Shown here: positions 1-11,439 of the stretch, in pieces
How the letters are laid out: every line of letters starts with the position of its first letter
How positions within the stretch are numbered: the first letter of the stretch is position 1
NCBI GenBank assembly: GCA_035079385.1
Contig: JAVHKY010000004.1
Location: 14,725,001-14,789,000 of the forward strand
Source: Aspidiotus rigidus
Lineage: Eukaryota > Arthropoda > Insecta > Hemiptera > Diaspididae
Reading direction: 5' to 3'
DNA: 64,000 nt
The notes under the pieces: generated by a model
Database searches by the model: none
Told to the model about the DNA's origin: nothing
What the model saw: the letters and a program-made list of their open reading frames with translations, nothing else
Program-made: the position numbers and the translations under genes

Positions 1-3000
1 TAAAATATCAGGAGAAAAAGTTCATCAAGACTGAGATTTCTTTTACCATCTGTCAGACGCGTAGCAAAGATGATATCAGGAATGAGGAAGAGGGAGGAAT
101 TGATCAGGATTCAGGTTGATGCAGGCAAGTACTGCTTATATGTTACCGATATGCAATTTCCGCACGATTTGCCAATGTTGGAGTTTGATAGAGGCAGTAA
201 TGGGTTCAGAAAATGATTTTAGACAGAAGATATTCCATAACTATTCACGTTTTTTTATCGCTCATTCCCCCTAATTCTCTCTCATGAATCCATCCCTGTA
301 GAGGGAGAGGGAGCAAGAGGGAAAAGTTTATCTTAGTATCACTTCCCTCGTAATTCTTCAGGCTCAAACACTGTAAATTTCTCATCTCTTTTCTGAAGAA
401 AAGCTTACATCTTAGAATTCTTTCACATGCCTCATTATTTGCATGGTGTAATCGTATAATTCTGAGCTCGCTGAAATTTTTTCAAATCTCAAAAGCTCTC
501 AAGAGTTCAAAATTTAAAATTTTTCGAGGTTTCACTCTTCCCTACAAGGTTAGGTTAAGCGTGCGGACGGTCGGACGTTTACAGTGACTTTAATCAAGGA
601 AGCACATTTCCGAATGGATTTGAACGTAGGAGATCTCGTGTATGAGGTGATTGTCCAAACGATTTTGCCACTCGGGTAAATTTTTCGGAATTTCTCCTCT
701 CTTTACTTTGCACAAGACTTTAGCAGGATTTTATAGATGTTAATAGGAAACACGTTTCGACAGTGACAAAATGATAACTTTCTGAAAGAAGCTGCATTTT
801 AGTGGGGTGTCTTGTAGAGAGGTAAATTCGAAGAGAATAAACTAAGTTGAGGCTGCAGAGTAAAAGTATGAATATGAACAGATCTTCGATGATGGATCCA
901 TAAATAGACACGTGGATAACGATATAGTCTAAAAACCCGATTAGCCAGTCTTGCAGCCTACAAGTCCTCTTTATCAATTTCTCTTTATTCAGTACATAAT
1001 CTTCATCAATCTGATGGTGGTCATCGTTTACAATGAGAAAACCTTCGTGAACTGTGTACAGCTTCCGCAATTTACGTTACTTCCTCCGGTTTCTCATATT
1101 TTTGTCTCGAACGCAGACATAAGAATGTTGAAATGGTGATTTACCTTCATATTTGGAACTTATGAACCGAAAGATGGATTGAAATCGGCACCGCTCTCGT
1201 AATGTTGCATCAGCGATACTCTTTTCTCTCAATTAGAAACTCGTTTCCGAGAATGACCTTTAAGACCCGCTCAATATCTCTCGATTAATACCCTTATTTT
1301 CACGACAGTCCACAACCACCAGACTGTACGTATTTGATCTACTCGTTAGTACGTACCCCAACTAGGATGTACCTCAGGACATATCAGCGGATTCGACAGC
1401 AACACGTTGGTGACAGACCGGAAATATTCTGTCACCTTACTCCTTGTATGATTAAAATATTAAGTATGTACCTATGCGCGACACGATTGCAAGTATTGTA
1501 ATTAGTAATCAAAATACGAGAATGTGTGGATAGACGGACGACTTTCTCACATATCATCACTTACCTCACCTTGGGTATTAACTCTCGCGCAGAATAAATT
1601 CTCTCGCTCCATCTCTTTCTTACTATAGCTCATCAGCATCGCTCAAAATGACCAATGGCCATTCACGCTGTGCAAAGCGACTCGCTTTAACGACGTGTAC
1701 GTAACGTCCATAAGTATTACGATTAGTGTTCGGTACATGTTTTACGAAAGTTCATCTGTCAACACTTCATTTTAGAAAACAACATCGAGTGGATGTTTGC
1801 GGAAATAGTTGCCCGGTTAGTGGAAAGGTATCTCTCTTACGGGAGCAAGAGCCTTATTTACCCTGATAGAAAAAGGGATGGTGTACTTGTAAAACAGTCA
1901 ACCACACTCCTTGAACGAATTAGGGTCCCCTACGAATTCAATACCTCAACATGGAACAAGGGAAGGCCTGAAACAGAGTAAATCCAAGACGAGGACCCAT
2001 CGTCTTTCATGAGGTCCGGAATACGTGGCCTCACACTATCGCAATGCTATCTCTCAAATTTGGGACTCGATCGATAACTACAGTAAAGGTAGATTAGTAC
2101 AAAATGGCTTTGTACTTACCAAAATACAGCCTCTATGGATGCGCGTATCCAGAAGAAGCGATGGTAAACGGAAAGACGATGATCACATTTCGTCGCACGA
2201 AAATACACATGGTTTCTCAGGTAAATAACCCGAGAAATATTCGACTTCGACCTATCAATTAAGCGAGTTACTGCTGCTACAGTTTAATTAAATGCATACG
2301 CGAGTACCGACGATTCGAACTGACGCTTCTCCCCACCGTGTACCGTCGCGCAGCGCAGTCGTCAGTGGTCGCAACCGGTAACCCGATGCGGCTACCACCT
2401 CTGTCCTCTCCGTTAGGTATCGTGGCCGCTGCTGCAATCACGTCTTCGCTAATTTCAATAGCACTTTCATTTTCGTTTACGCGTATCGCGTGCCACGAGT
2501 TATACTGTTGTATTTTGTATAATATTATGCCGCCACAGTGCCCAGGCGTCCACGCGTACATTATACCGCAAAATCGTGTCTTCTGGGAGGCTCGTCGCCC
2601 GAAGAGTCCGCGAGCAAATATCAACGCTGCCGCGACTGGCTGCGGGTGCGGGGCGACGACCACCTATTCACTGAGTCGAGATGAAAGGAAAAAGATAAAG
2701 AGGCCGAGTGGACGAGTAGTCTATGTCGAACGTGGCATCGCTCCGCTGATTCGTCACACAGAAGTGAATCGCAGTAGCATCTTAAGACGGTAGTCTCTAT
2801 ATAATCACGTTTAAAATCGTTTCGATCAATTAATTTCCCCCTTCCTGTCGCACCTCTGGCAGACCCTCGCTCTTCTTGTGGCTAGCTGGAGGACGATTGA
2901 GGTAACCCGCAATATCGCGTCACAAAATATTGTTTTGTAATACCTTTAAATCGATATCTTGGATTTGTTTCAATTTGGTAACGGTATACTACCGGTGTCA

Positions 3001-3516
3001 ACAGAGGTGTATATGGAAGACGCGAGCCTACTTTAAATTATGTTCGAAGTACTTTGAACTTCTCTCAACCCACGACGGCCGACGAAACATTTTCGAAAAC
3101 CGCAAAGTAAATAAAAACCGGATTGTTAAAGATGTGTGTGGTTTGGTGGTCTGTTATTACAACGATATCTCGATCTTAATATCTTGCGTCATGATTGATC
3201 GAAAATTATTACTGTAGGTGTTTCGACAGCATGTGAGGATCTTCCCATACACTCGTCCGACTTACAATGCACTTGTTGATAATGCCGGCTACAAGTATCG
3301 CAATTGAGTCGACCATTGGTGTAAGAGAGATCGGCGGATAGGATTAATGAGATCTCTATAGTGGATAGAAGGCATTATTAATGTACCTGTATTTGAGAGT
3401 CCATTCTACACGGTACACGTGGAAAATGGATTAAATTGTTCGAAATTCGCAGGTATCAGTTGATTGTAAGTAAAGGCAAATTTTCTACATATTGAAAATT
3501 TGACATCCCTCTAGAT
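1..3516. other. Unique sequence, no gene recognised; GC-rich patch at 2300-2800
   Basis: No reading frame here has family motifs or convincing splice borders. Base composition is mixed, with a CpG- and GC-rich patch at about 2300-2800 that is open on both strands (128 and 151 codons, the longer one only from a GTG). Opposed open frames of similar length are what high GC produces, so I do not call a gene. The patch could be a promoter-proximal CpG-rich segment, which is inference. A short frame at 1793-1981 starts with ATG (62 codons) and has no recognisable similarity. Confidence 0.4.
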
Positions 3517-5907
3517 CAGTGGTTCCCAACCTTTTTTGATCTGCGGCACCCTTCTTCAGAAGTGCCCGATCCAGCGGCACCCCATTAAAAACAGAAAAAA
3601 ACTTTTGTATTTATATTCTACGAATATGTACAATTTCGAAATATGCTAGGCTACAAAATAAGTACTTTAATGGGCAATTTGACCCTGGTGTTTCTTACAA
3701 AGGTCCGATATTCGCGGGGGAATATTAGATAAGCACACCCGCATATCTCCTTCAAGTGCATCCTCAGTGATAGTTTGCCTTTTCTTCGTTTTCACATTTA
3801 GTAGGGTAGAGAACCCATGCTCGCACAGCCACGACGTTGAGAATTGAATTAAAATTTTCAAAGCGTGCTCGTACAATACTGGATATTCGTTTTCGAGGTT
3901 CAACCAAAAGGAGGTGAGGGGTACGGTGTTAAACTTCAGTTCAAGAGTTCTATCGTGTTTTAGTTCGATGATTTCTTTCGCCGCCTCATAGTTCGCGGGT
4001 AATACAGTAGATGCGAACGGGTTTCGTACCCAGTCATACTCTAGTGAATTTAAATGTGGGAAGTAGTTTGCTAAGGAAGCCTGCAAGGTGTGTAAATGGT
4101 CCAAAATTTTCTCCACAACCGCTGGATTTTCGTTCTCTTCCCCCTTGAATAGTGGAAACATTTCACAGTGGCCGTCTTTCAATCGAGTACTCCACATGGA
4201 CAACTTATCTCGAAACGCTGATATTTTATCGGAGGATTTTAAGAAATTGTCATCGGGCCCTTGTAAACTAGAATTGAGACCGTTGAGGTGTTGGAAAATA
4301 TCACTGAGGTACGCTAGGCCAGCTGTCCAATCCTCGTCGGTCAAAACATCTACATAAGCCTGTTGTTCCTCCATCATTAGAAATAAGAGGACTTCTTCTT
4401 TCAGTTCATACAGTCGTGACAAAACTTTTCCTCGAGACAGCCATCTCACCTCCGTGTGGTACAGGAGACTGGTAAAGCCAGCATCCATTGACTTGCATAA
4501 CTCACTAAAGATCCTACTTTTCAGTGGCCTTCCTCGTATGTAGTTGACAATGTGAACAGTACTCGTCAGTATGTTCTTGAAGTCAGTTCCTAACGTTTTA
4601 GTCATAAGTGCCTCTCTGTGAAGGAAGCAGTGTACGATGAGAATTTCAGGGTTTTCTTTTTTGGCTAACGACACAAATCCTTTGAAACGGCCGGTCATAC
4701 TGGGGGCTCCATCCGTACAAATTCCCACACAATTTTTCCAAGGTATTTGAGAATGCGTGAAAAAGGCATGAACTGTATTGAAGATATCTTCTCTCCTTGT
4801 GGAAGTTTTCATTTCTTTCAAGAATATGAACTGAGCAAGAATAGTGTTTGTGTGCACGAAACGAACGAATGCAATCAAGTAGCACTTGCCGCTGACATCT
4901 GTTGTGTCATCGACTTGAAGTGCAAAAGGTCGATGTTTAATTATGTCAGCAGTGTGCTCATGAATATCAACAGACATGTCGCTGACTCGACGAGCAACAG
5001 TATTATTCGACATAGGTACCTTCTCAATTTCTAGCGCAGCTTCCTCCCCCAGCATTATTCGCACAATTTCCTTGAGAGCTGGTTTCACCAACTTTTCTCC
5101 GATCGTATGGGGTTTCATTTGCTTGGCAATAAGTTGAGAAGCCATAAAACTCGCCTCAAGAGCACGGTCACCAATCTTGACTTTCTTCGTGAATTTAACT
5201 GCTTCGCATTTTCTATTCTCAAGAAGTCTCTTAAAATAGTCAATTTGCTTACCCTTGAGGTGCGAATGCTTTGCAGTGAGGTGCCTTTTTAGTTTGCTCG
5301 GAACCATCGCTTCCTTGCTCAGTTTATCTCCACATACGAGACATTCAGGAACTTCTTCTCCGTGTAGCTCGCAACATGTGAAACCATAAGCCAGATACGC
5401 TTCACAATATTGCCGAATTTTACTTTTTTTCTTTGAGTGAGAAGGAGTCAGTGTTTCAGCTGATGGGAGGGGAACCTTTTCATTTCCTCCGATGTCATCG
5501 TCAGAATCATCATCCACCTTTCGTTTTTTTACCAAAAATTTATCCATCGAACTCAATTAATTATTGCTACAAGTTACAATCCAATCACAAAGAAATCTAA
5601 CCACACACTGCATGTGCTAACGAGAAAAAGTGAACGGTCACGATGAAATCACTACTTACACAGCCTATAACAGATACCTACACCCAGATCTACGAAAGGC
5701 AGAAATTACCTGTTCCTGCTTGCTTTGAAATCTTATCTCTCAATTGTAGTACATAATATATTAGTATATACCTACTTTCAATTCACATACATTTACTGTT
5801 TTAGTCTTTAGTTTAGTGCTTTAATATTGCTATTTTGCTGATTTATTTGTAAATCTCGCGGCACCCCTGAGAATGGTCCACGGCGCCCTCCCCGTTGGGA
5901 ACCACTG
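3517..5907 (-). mobile_element. Complete autonomous hAT transposon
   Basis: The element starts with CAGTGGTTCCCAACC at 3517 and ends with the inverted copy GTTGGGAACCACTG at 5894-5907, giving 2391 bp. Subterminal sequence just inside both ends also matches (a GCGGCACCC word near each end). CTAGAT borders the element on both sides, directly left of 3517 and one or two bases right of 5907, consistent with a decayed 8-bp target duplication of hAT type. The single long frame inside is an intact hAT transposase on the minus strand. A CAGTGGTTCCCAACC-type end and this transposase class are known together in the Buster/ZBED branch of hAT. Intact frame plus both ends suggests a young, possibly still mobile copy. 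Confidence 0.9.
3667..5547 (-). CDS. hAT transposase with BED zinc finger (ZBED5/FAM200-like)
   Basis: This is a 626-residue uninterrupted protein. The frame stays open to a TTG three codons upstream, but the first ATG is at 5547-5545. The N-terminus has a lysine-rich stretch (KKRKVD) that looks like a nuclear localisation signal. A BED-type zinc finger follows at about residues 70-95 (CLVCG, then KLKRHLTAKH). The RNase-H-like catalytic fold is seen as ALQVDDTTDVSGKCYLIAF at about 210-230 and GICTDGAPSMTGRFKGF at about 280-295, each with an expected acidic residue. VRWLSRGKVLSRLYEL, highly typical of ZBED5/FAM200/ZMYM6-like proteins, lies at about 370. The C-terminal hAT dimerisation region contains SWLCEHGFSTL. 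The length is usual for this family. It should bind the element's terminal repeats and carry out cut-and-paste transposition. Being enclosed by terminal repeats argues for a transposon protein rather than a domesticated host gene. Confidence 0.92.
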   Translation of the reverse strand: MDKFLVKKRKVDDDSDDDIGGNEKVPLPSAETLTPSHSKKKSKIRQYCEAYLAYGFTCCELHGEEVPECLVCGDKLSKEAMVPSKLKRHLTAKHSHLKGKQIDYFKRLLENRKCEAVKFTKKVKIGDRALEASFMASQLIAKQMKPHTIGEKLVKPALKEIVRIMLGEEAALEIEKVPMSNNTVARRVSDMSVDIHEHTADIIKHRPFALQVDDTTDVSGKCYLIAFVRFVHTNTILAQFIFLKEMKTSTRREDIFNTVHAFFTHSQIPWKNCVGICTDGAPSMTGRFKGFVSLAKKENPEILIVHCFLHREALMTKTLGTDFKNILTSTVHIVNYIRGRPLKSRIFSELCKSMDAGFTSLLYHTEVRWLSRGKVLSRLYELKEEVLLFLMMEEQQAYVDVLTDEDWTAGLAYLSDIFQHLNGLNSSLQGPDDNFLKSSDKISAFRDKLSMWSTRLKDGHCEMFPLFKGEENENPAVVEKILDHLHTLQASLANYFPHLNSLEYDWVRNPFASTVLPANYEAAKEIIELKHDRTLELKFNTVPLTSFWLNLENEYPVLYEHALKILIQFSTSWLCEHGFSTLLNVKTKKRQTITEDALEGDMRVCLSNIPPRISDLCKKHQGQIAH

Positions 5908-7779
5908 CCTAGATGAAAAAATGAAACATTCTGGCGGAGCGAATATAAATGAAGATCATTTAAATGTCTTTTTTTATAAATGATTGAATTAGGCCAACTC
6001 GGACTCACATATTTTCAGCAGGGGATGGGGTGTCGGTGAAGATGGGGGTCGTCGGAATTTTGCATGTCCCTATGACAGCATTGCTCAGGTTGACGCCAAC
6101 TGGTTACCTAATATAGACTGGTAAATTTTTTAGAAAAATGCCTTGCTAGAAGCATTTTGTGTAACAATTGGGTAAATGATGGTTCTAGAATATTTTGGAC
6201 CCGCTGAATACGAAAATCGTTGTGGAAATCGTTATTACTTTTTGAATTGACCCCCGGAAGGACCTGAAAAGGGAAGGAAAGGGGTAAAAAATTCAGTTTT
6301 TCTCAGTTTCTGCAGAAAGTATGCGTCTGAGGGGAAAAATACCTCAGTAAAAAAATATTCCACACAAAATTTCCTATCGGATAAGGTTCATACATTTCAG
6401 ACTAGCGCGTCAGTGTTGCCAGAGAGGAGAGCGCAAATATAATATGAACATGAAAATACTTACTTTATCATTATTTTAGCCGAACACATACGCGGTTCTG
6501 AGGTGATGTACACTGTACTGCTCGAGCCCCTATGCAATTGCAAAAAAAAAAAGAAAAAAAAAAGTTCTAACCGGAAAAATGTATTGTGACGTCACTCAAG
6601 TAATACATACCTACATTCTTACGCGAGATTTTATTTTTGCATAGCAATTTCCAAATTTCAGGTCACTCGAAATATACATTCTCTGTCTCTTGAGATTTTA
6701 TTTTTGCCCGGCAAACTTTATTTCTCGGACAGTCTTCGTCAAGAGTGACCAAAATAACCAAGATAGTCTTCGAACATTAATATTGATGATGATGTATAAT
6801 ATAGTTTGATTAATACTGCCCGTATTACATATTCTGTGTCATTTATGATTTTATTTTTGCATAGCATTTTTCAAATTTCTGTACAGTCTTTAAGGAAGTT
6901 TCTTCTTCTCGATACTTCCTTAATCGTAATATCTACCATATGTACTGATATTAAGTCTCTGATATTCCAGATCAGAGTGGAACAAAGATGCAGATCTCTT
7001 GGTTTCCATATCTTGACTTAGAGAAAATCAAGATCTCTTGAGCTCTACATCTTGGTAAGAAAAGAACCTCCAGATCTTTTGAAAAAAATTGAAAAATAAA
7101 TTTCCGTCACGTAAATATCTAAATTTCACAAAAATCCGTTCACTCAAACGCTATAGATATCACAATTTTTAACCTCAAACACATGTCACGTGATAAACCG
7201 CTCGGACAGACTGGTGGGTTTTGTCGCGTTGGGCCACAATTTATTAAACTTGCGGATGAAACGACAGAATAATATGATAAACAAAACGTAATAACGCATA
7301 AAAATACCCACACCTTACTGCGTCGTGGACAGGCCGTGAGGAGAGCGTCTGAACTTACCCAAAGGAAGAAAGAAAGAAAAAATTGATTACAATATGGTCG
7401 GCTAGCGCCTGCGCCGGCGCCAACCCTAAAAAAATGTAAAACAGCTACTATTATCACAATCTCTAAAAAACTTATATCAATGTTTTAACATAGCCTTGGT
7501 GTCATCATCAAGAGGAAATGGAATCTTCCTGATTCGGACTTGACAAAGCGGTGGCGCGCTAGCGTTCCCACCTCGCGTGCATCCTAAAGTTGATAAGAAC
7601 AACCAATAGGATTAACCATGTATCCTACAGTTGATATAGGAACAACCAATAGCATTATGTACTTCAAAATAACGTCCGCAGATGTCAGCCAATCCACTAT
7701 CAAGTCCAAATGATGATACAGAGGCTGTGTTCAAACATCTGACACATATAAGTTTTTTAGGGATTGTAATGATAAAAGC
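5908..7779. other. No gene recognised; short diverged repeats
   Basis: No supported gene. A motif around GAGATTTTATTTTTGC followed by ATAGCA recurs at about 6625, 6692 and 6846, so 6600-6900 is probably an old tandem duplication. The rest appears to be single-copy within the window. Confidence 0.4.
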
Positions 7780-9240
7780 CGTTTCCCATTTTTTCTAAAA
7801 ATTTGCAAAAAATAGTCAAAAATACACTAAATACAAAATTTTAAGACTTTGGAGAAAATACAAAAAAAAAAAAAATTAAAAAGTGCGGAAAATACAAAAA
7901 ATAGAACAAAATTTTCAAAGGTACAACATTTTAAAAAGATACAGAAATTACAGAAAATATGAAAGTATAGAATTTGAAAGAAATACGGAATCTATAAAAA
8001 CTAAAGAAGGAAACATCTTTTTCCAAAATGGCCTCATTCCATTTTTTTCTGGAAGGGAGTTGCTGGCGCCACCTGGTGGAGAATGTAGTTCCTCACAACC
8101 CTACAACAAAAAAATGAGTAGAATGCGACTCTATGCCCCGTTCAGTATATACACAATTTTTTTGCTCTCCTGAGTTTGAAAAAGTGGAATGATACTGTTT
8201 TGGAAAAAGACTCTTCTATGAAAAAATACAAAATTCACAAAAAAAGAAAAAAACATAATATTTACAAAAGATACAAAATTCACAGAAAATACAGAAAATG
8301 ATATAGATTTTGCAGAGAATACAAGCAAAAAATTGAATTGGCACTTGAAAACTACAAGACATGGTTAAAGGAAAACAAAATTACAGTCAGATAACATTTT
8401 TTAGAAATTTTTTAAAAGACTTTTTTAGAACACAATAAACAAAATACAAAAAATAAAGAAAACACCAAATTTACAGAAAATACTTAAAATATAAAATTTA
8501 CAACAAATGAAAAAAATATAAAATTTGTAAAAAATACAAAATTTACAAAAAAATTTTGAAAAAAAAAATTGCAAAAAGTACAGAAAATACAGGAACTATT
8601 TTCATTAAAAAGAAAACAAAAAAACAGAACTTACAAAAATATAAACTTTAAAAAAAAATACAAAAATTACAGAAAACAAAATTTACAGGATATACAGAAT
8701 TTACCAAAGAAAAAAATGAAAAGAAAGAAAGGAATTATAAAAATATAAAATTTACAGAAATATGAAATTTATAAAAAATACAAAATTTACAAGAAAAAAA
8801 TTAGACAGTATAGAACTTACAGGGAGTATGGAATTAACAAAAAATACAAAATTTACAAAAAGATGTAAAAAAATATAGAATTTACAGAAAAAACAGAATT
8901 AAAAATTCTACAGTAAATACAGGATTTACAGAAAGTAGAGTATTTACAAAAAATACAAAAAACAGAATTTACTGAAACTATAGAATTTACTAAAAATCAA
9001 AATTAAACAAAAAAAAATTGAAAATATGGAATTACAGAAAATACATAAATTACAAAAAAATATATGTACAAAAGATACTGAATTTATTGAAATACAAAAC
9101 TTACCAAAACAATACAAAAAAAAAAGAAGATTCACAGAAAATATACAAAATACAGAATCTACAAAAAATGTAAAATTTATTAAAAATTGCAAAAACAATT
9201 CTTAAAACATTTTCTTAATACTCACAAAAAACTGTGATAC
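7780..9240. repeat. A-rich degenerate satellite, about 19-20-bp unit
   Basis: About 1.4 kb is built from variants of AAAATACAAAATTTACAGAA. The words TACAAAATTTACA and ACAGAAAATAC recur dozens of times with point changes and small indels. On this strand thymines stay confined to the ATTT core and cytosines to ACA. It ends shortly before a hAT-type terminus at 9280. Reverse-strand open frames here are phenylalanine-rich artefacts of the composition. Confidence 0.8.
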
Positions 9241-9279
9241 AGCAAATATCCCCCACCACCAGTATTTCTTAGTTTAGTA

Positions 9280-9380
9280 CAGTGGTGCTCAACCTTTTTG
9301 GACATGGGGCCACATAGAATGAGTTGAATATTCTCGCGGCCCACAAAAAAGAAGTAAAATGTTCATAATATTTTAATTTA
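9280..9380 (+). mobile_element. Isolated hAT-type terminus (fragment)
   Basis: CAGTGGTGCTCAACCTTTTTGG is followed by GGGGCCACA and GCGGCCCACA words, the typical start of hAT elements and their MITEs, and resembles the end of the complete element at 3517. No matching inverted end was found downstream, where the DNA is rearranged into foldbacks. I read this as one end of a broken nonautonomous hAT copy. Confidence 0.6.
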
Positions 9381-9442
9381 CGAGCTATTAGCAGCCTACC
9401 TTCAGGGCTATGAGCTCGGCAAGATTGCGTGGTTATATAGGC

Positions 9443-9925
9443 ATGGCCGTCTCTAGTTACAGGCCGGAATATTCGAAACATGACAACGTTCCACGGGGCT
9501 AACATTTGTACAGTCTCTTATGGGAGAACATCAAAAAATACTATTTGACACGCGTACGGTGAAGTTTTTGAGAAAAATGAAGAGAACGTGAGTTGAAGAA
9601 CAAACGATTCTCGATTTTTTGAGCTAGGTCTCGTTAAGATTGATCAACTACGAAGCGAGTTATTCACGTTTTAAAAAAAAAAGTGAATAACTCGCTTCGT
9701 AGTTGATCAATCTTAACGAGACCTAGCTCAAAAAATCGAGAATTGTTTACTCTTTCGATATAATCATAAACTTTTTCCCTTCGGAATTGAATACTGCGCA
9801 AATCAACAATTAACGTGTTTTTCGAAGATTTTCCCATAAGAGCGTGTATAAAACTCGGCCCCCTATTTTTCGTCACCGCGACGTTGCCAGCTTTAATATT
9901 CCGGCCTGTAACTAGAGACGGCCAT
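9443..9925. repeat. Long inverted repeat with a perfect 61-bp core hairpin
   Basis: The core arms 9607-9667 and 9683-9743 are perfectly complementary over 61 bp with a 15-nt A-rich spacer. Outward the symmetry continues with mismatches. For example, GGCCGTCTCTAGTTACAGG at about 9447 is mirrored at about 9900, and CCCATAAGAG-type words sit in both arms. The whole structure is an imperfect palindrome with arms of roughly 230 bp, outside which the match stops. It is probably a foldback or MITE-like element; no coding sequence is seen. Confidence 0.8.
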
Positions 9926-9931
9926 GATATA

Positions 9932-10158
9932 GGGCTTTTCCATGTCGGCGCATTGCATACGTATTCTCCTACGTATTATCGAAATGGTAGTATTTCTAAA
10001 ATTGCTCTTATGGGTGTTGCTGGATTGCATACTCATTTCAATTGTGGAGTAATTTGAGTATGCAATCCAGCAACACCCATAAGAGCAATGTTAGAAATAC
10101 TCTCATTTTGATAACACGTAGGAGAATACGTATGCAATGCGCCGACATGGAAAAGCCC
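9932..10158. repeat. Second long hairpin, arms about 104 bp
   Basis: Arms 9932-10035 and 10055-10158 are complementary with few mismatches, separated by a 19-nt spacer. The arm begins GGGCTTTTCCATGTCGG and is mirrored by CCGACATGGAAAAGCCC. It follows the previous foldback directly, so the two may be halves of one larger nonautonomous element that also includes the hAT-like end at 9280. Confidence 0.8.
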
Positions 10159-10184
10159 CCAACAATCTGGAATTTGTTTCTGGA

Positions 10185-10680
10185 CAAGCAAGGTCAAGAT
10201 CTTTGCTTAAAACATGATTTGTATTTCTTGCATTTTAGCAAAGAGTTTCTGGTTGTTTATTGAAGTTCAACTCCTTTGGTCAACTTCAACCCCCAAATTC
10301 TTATATTGTGTAACGCTCAAAAGCTTCCTTTACAGTGCTTGCAAGTTGAACTTGCTCTTGTAAGTGTTCCTTCTAGGACCAACTTGAGGATGAATCTGAA
10401 TGTTACATCAAATATTTAATCATACAGTACCTACACACCTATTCTTGAAGTGATCTTTTTAGAATCTATAAAGAGAACAAGGTTTGTTAGGCTGTTTTCC
10501 TCAGTTGATATATTTTTTGGTTGTTTATTGTTGCAGACTCATTCTAGAAGGTGCATTCAAGGTATACCTAGAGGCTCGTTTTGTGAAGTGAAGTGAATGG
10601 GAATTAGTTGGAGATTAATTGCATCTTACAGACCAACGACCTTTGGCCAGAAAAGAATTAGGTATTGATCATCATCATCT
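10185..10680 (+). repeat. Direct repeat, copy 1 of 2 (about 0.5 kb)
   Basis: This block and 11440-11930 share the same order of landmarks: a TGCATTTTAGCAAA-like word, TTCAAGTTCAACTCCTT-like words, GCTCAAAAGCTT, TGAATCTGAATGTTACAT against TGAATCTAAATGTTACAT, a CAGTTGA-TTTTT motif, and a CATTCAAGG-to-GTTTTGT block. Identity looks like roughly 70-80 percent by eye. Spacing is about 1.25 kb. No long frame is conserved, so this is an old noncoding duplication or two copies of one repeat. Confidence 0.65.
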
Positions 10681-11162
10681 TTGATAACTACATCAGAGTA
10701 AGTCGCAGTAAGATTTATCAATTTTATGATTGAAACAAATCATTCAGCTCACTCTGTCCCTCACCAGATTATAATATCAAGGAAAAGTTTCCAGGTAGAA
10801 TTTGCTTGAAGAGAAGTTCATAAGGCACTGAGGATTAAGAGCGTGACTTTAGGATCTTTCAGATCAAGGCTGTTAGGTTCACCAACTTTCCTCCCTTTAT
10901 CACTCAGGTTGCCCCCACCCCCTTTTGCTCCCACCATATTCAGTCTATGTTTGAAGATAGTTTCCAACAAGATCAAGGGTATGTATTCTATCAAATTATT
11001 TAAAGTAAAAATTGGTAAGCTCAAAAGAAGGCCTTTGCTACTTGCAGATAGTATGCCATTGAGGCGTGCAAAAGCATCACGCGTAAAAACTTGGAACTCT
11101 GAGTTTATGAAAGGGCATTAGTGGTAGGACTCAACAAGAAAGCTCTGGCGGCATGGAAGATG

Positions 11163-11315
11163 CAATTGGACCCTATTTAGCCAAACCCAACCAAGCGACA
11201 TGATAACGATCTGGGGAAAAGGAGAATATTCGCTTATAGTAAAGGAACATTTTTCTCCATTTCTCTAGATTGTTATCATGTCGCTTGGTTGGGTTTGGCT
11301 AAAAAGGGTCCAATT
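11163..11315. repeat. Hairpin with 50-bp arms
   Basis: Arms 11163-11212 and about 11266-11315 are complementary with two mismatches around a spacer of about 53 nt. The arm contains AGCCAAACCCAACCAAGCGA and its inverse. It lies between the two direct-repeat copies and has no counterpart inside them, so it is probably a separate small foldback insertion. A long pre-miRNA-like transcript is possible but nothing supports expression. Confidence 0.7.
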
Positions 11316-11439
11316 GATGGAGTGATTCTGAGGTATTGATAGGAAATTTTTACAGGAATGCTCAGAACCTCTTCATTCCAGAAGTAGTATCTCTGTGAGA
11401 CCTTGTTCCTTTGAGAACTTTTCAATGCTCTTTTCCCCT

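Noticed and set aside
545..560. Telomere-like GGTTAGGTTA
   Set aside because: Only two units; not an interstitial telomeric array.
720..1070. 116-codon minus-strand frame with a hydrophobic middle
   Set aside because: Composition is that of AT-rich noncoding DNA, and there is no family motif or clear start context.
2277..2793. Opposed open frames of 128 and 151 codons
   Set aside because: GC-rich DNA leaves both strands open; the plus frame starts at GTG and neither has domain features.
11163..11315. microRNA precursor
   Set aside because: Arms of 50 bp with near-perfect pairing look like a foldback element; a miRNA needs small-RNA evidence.
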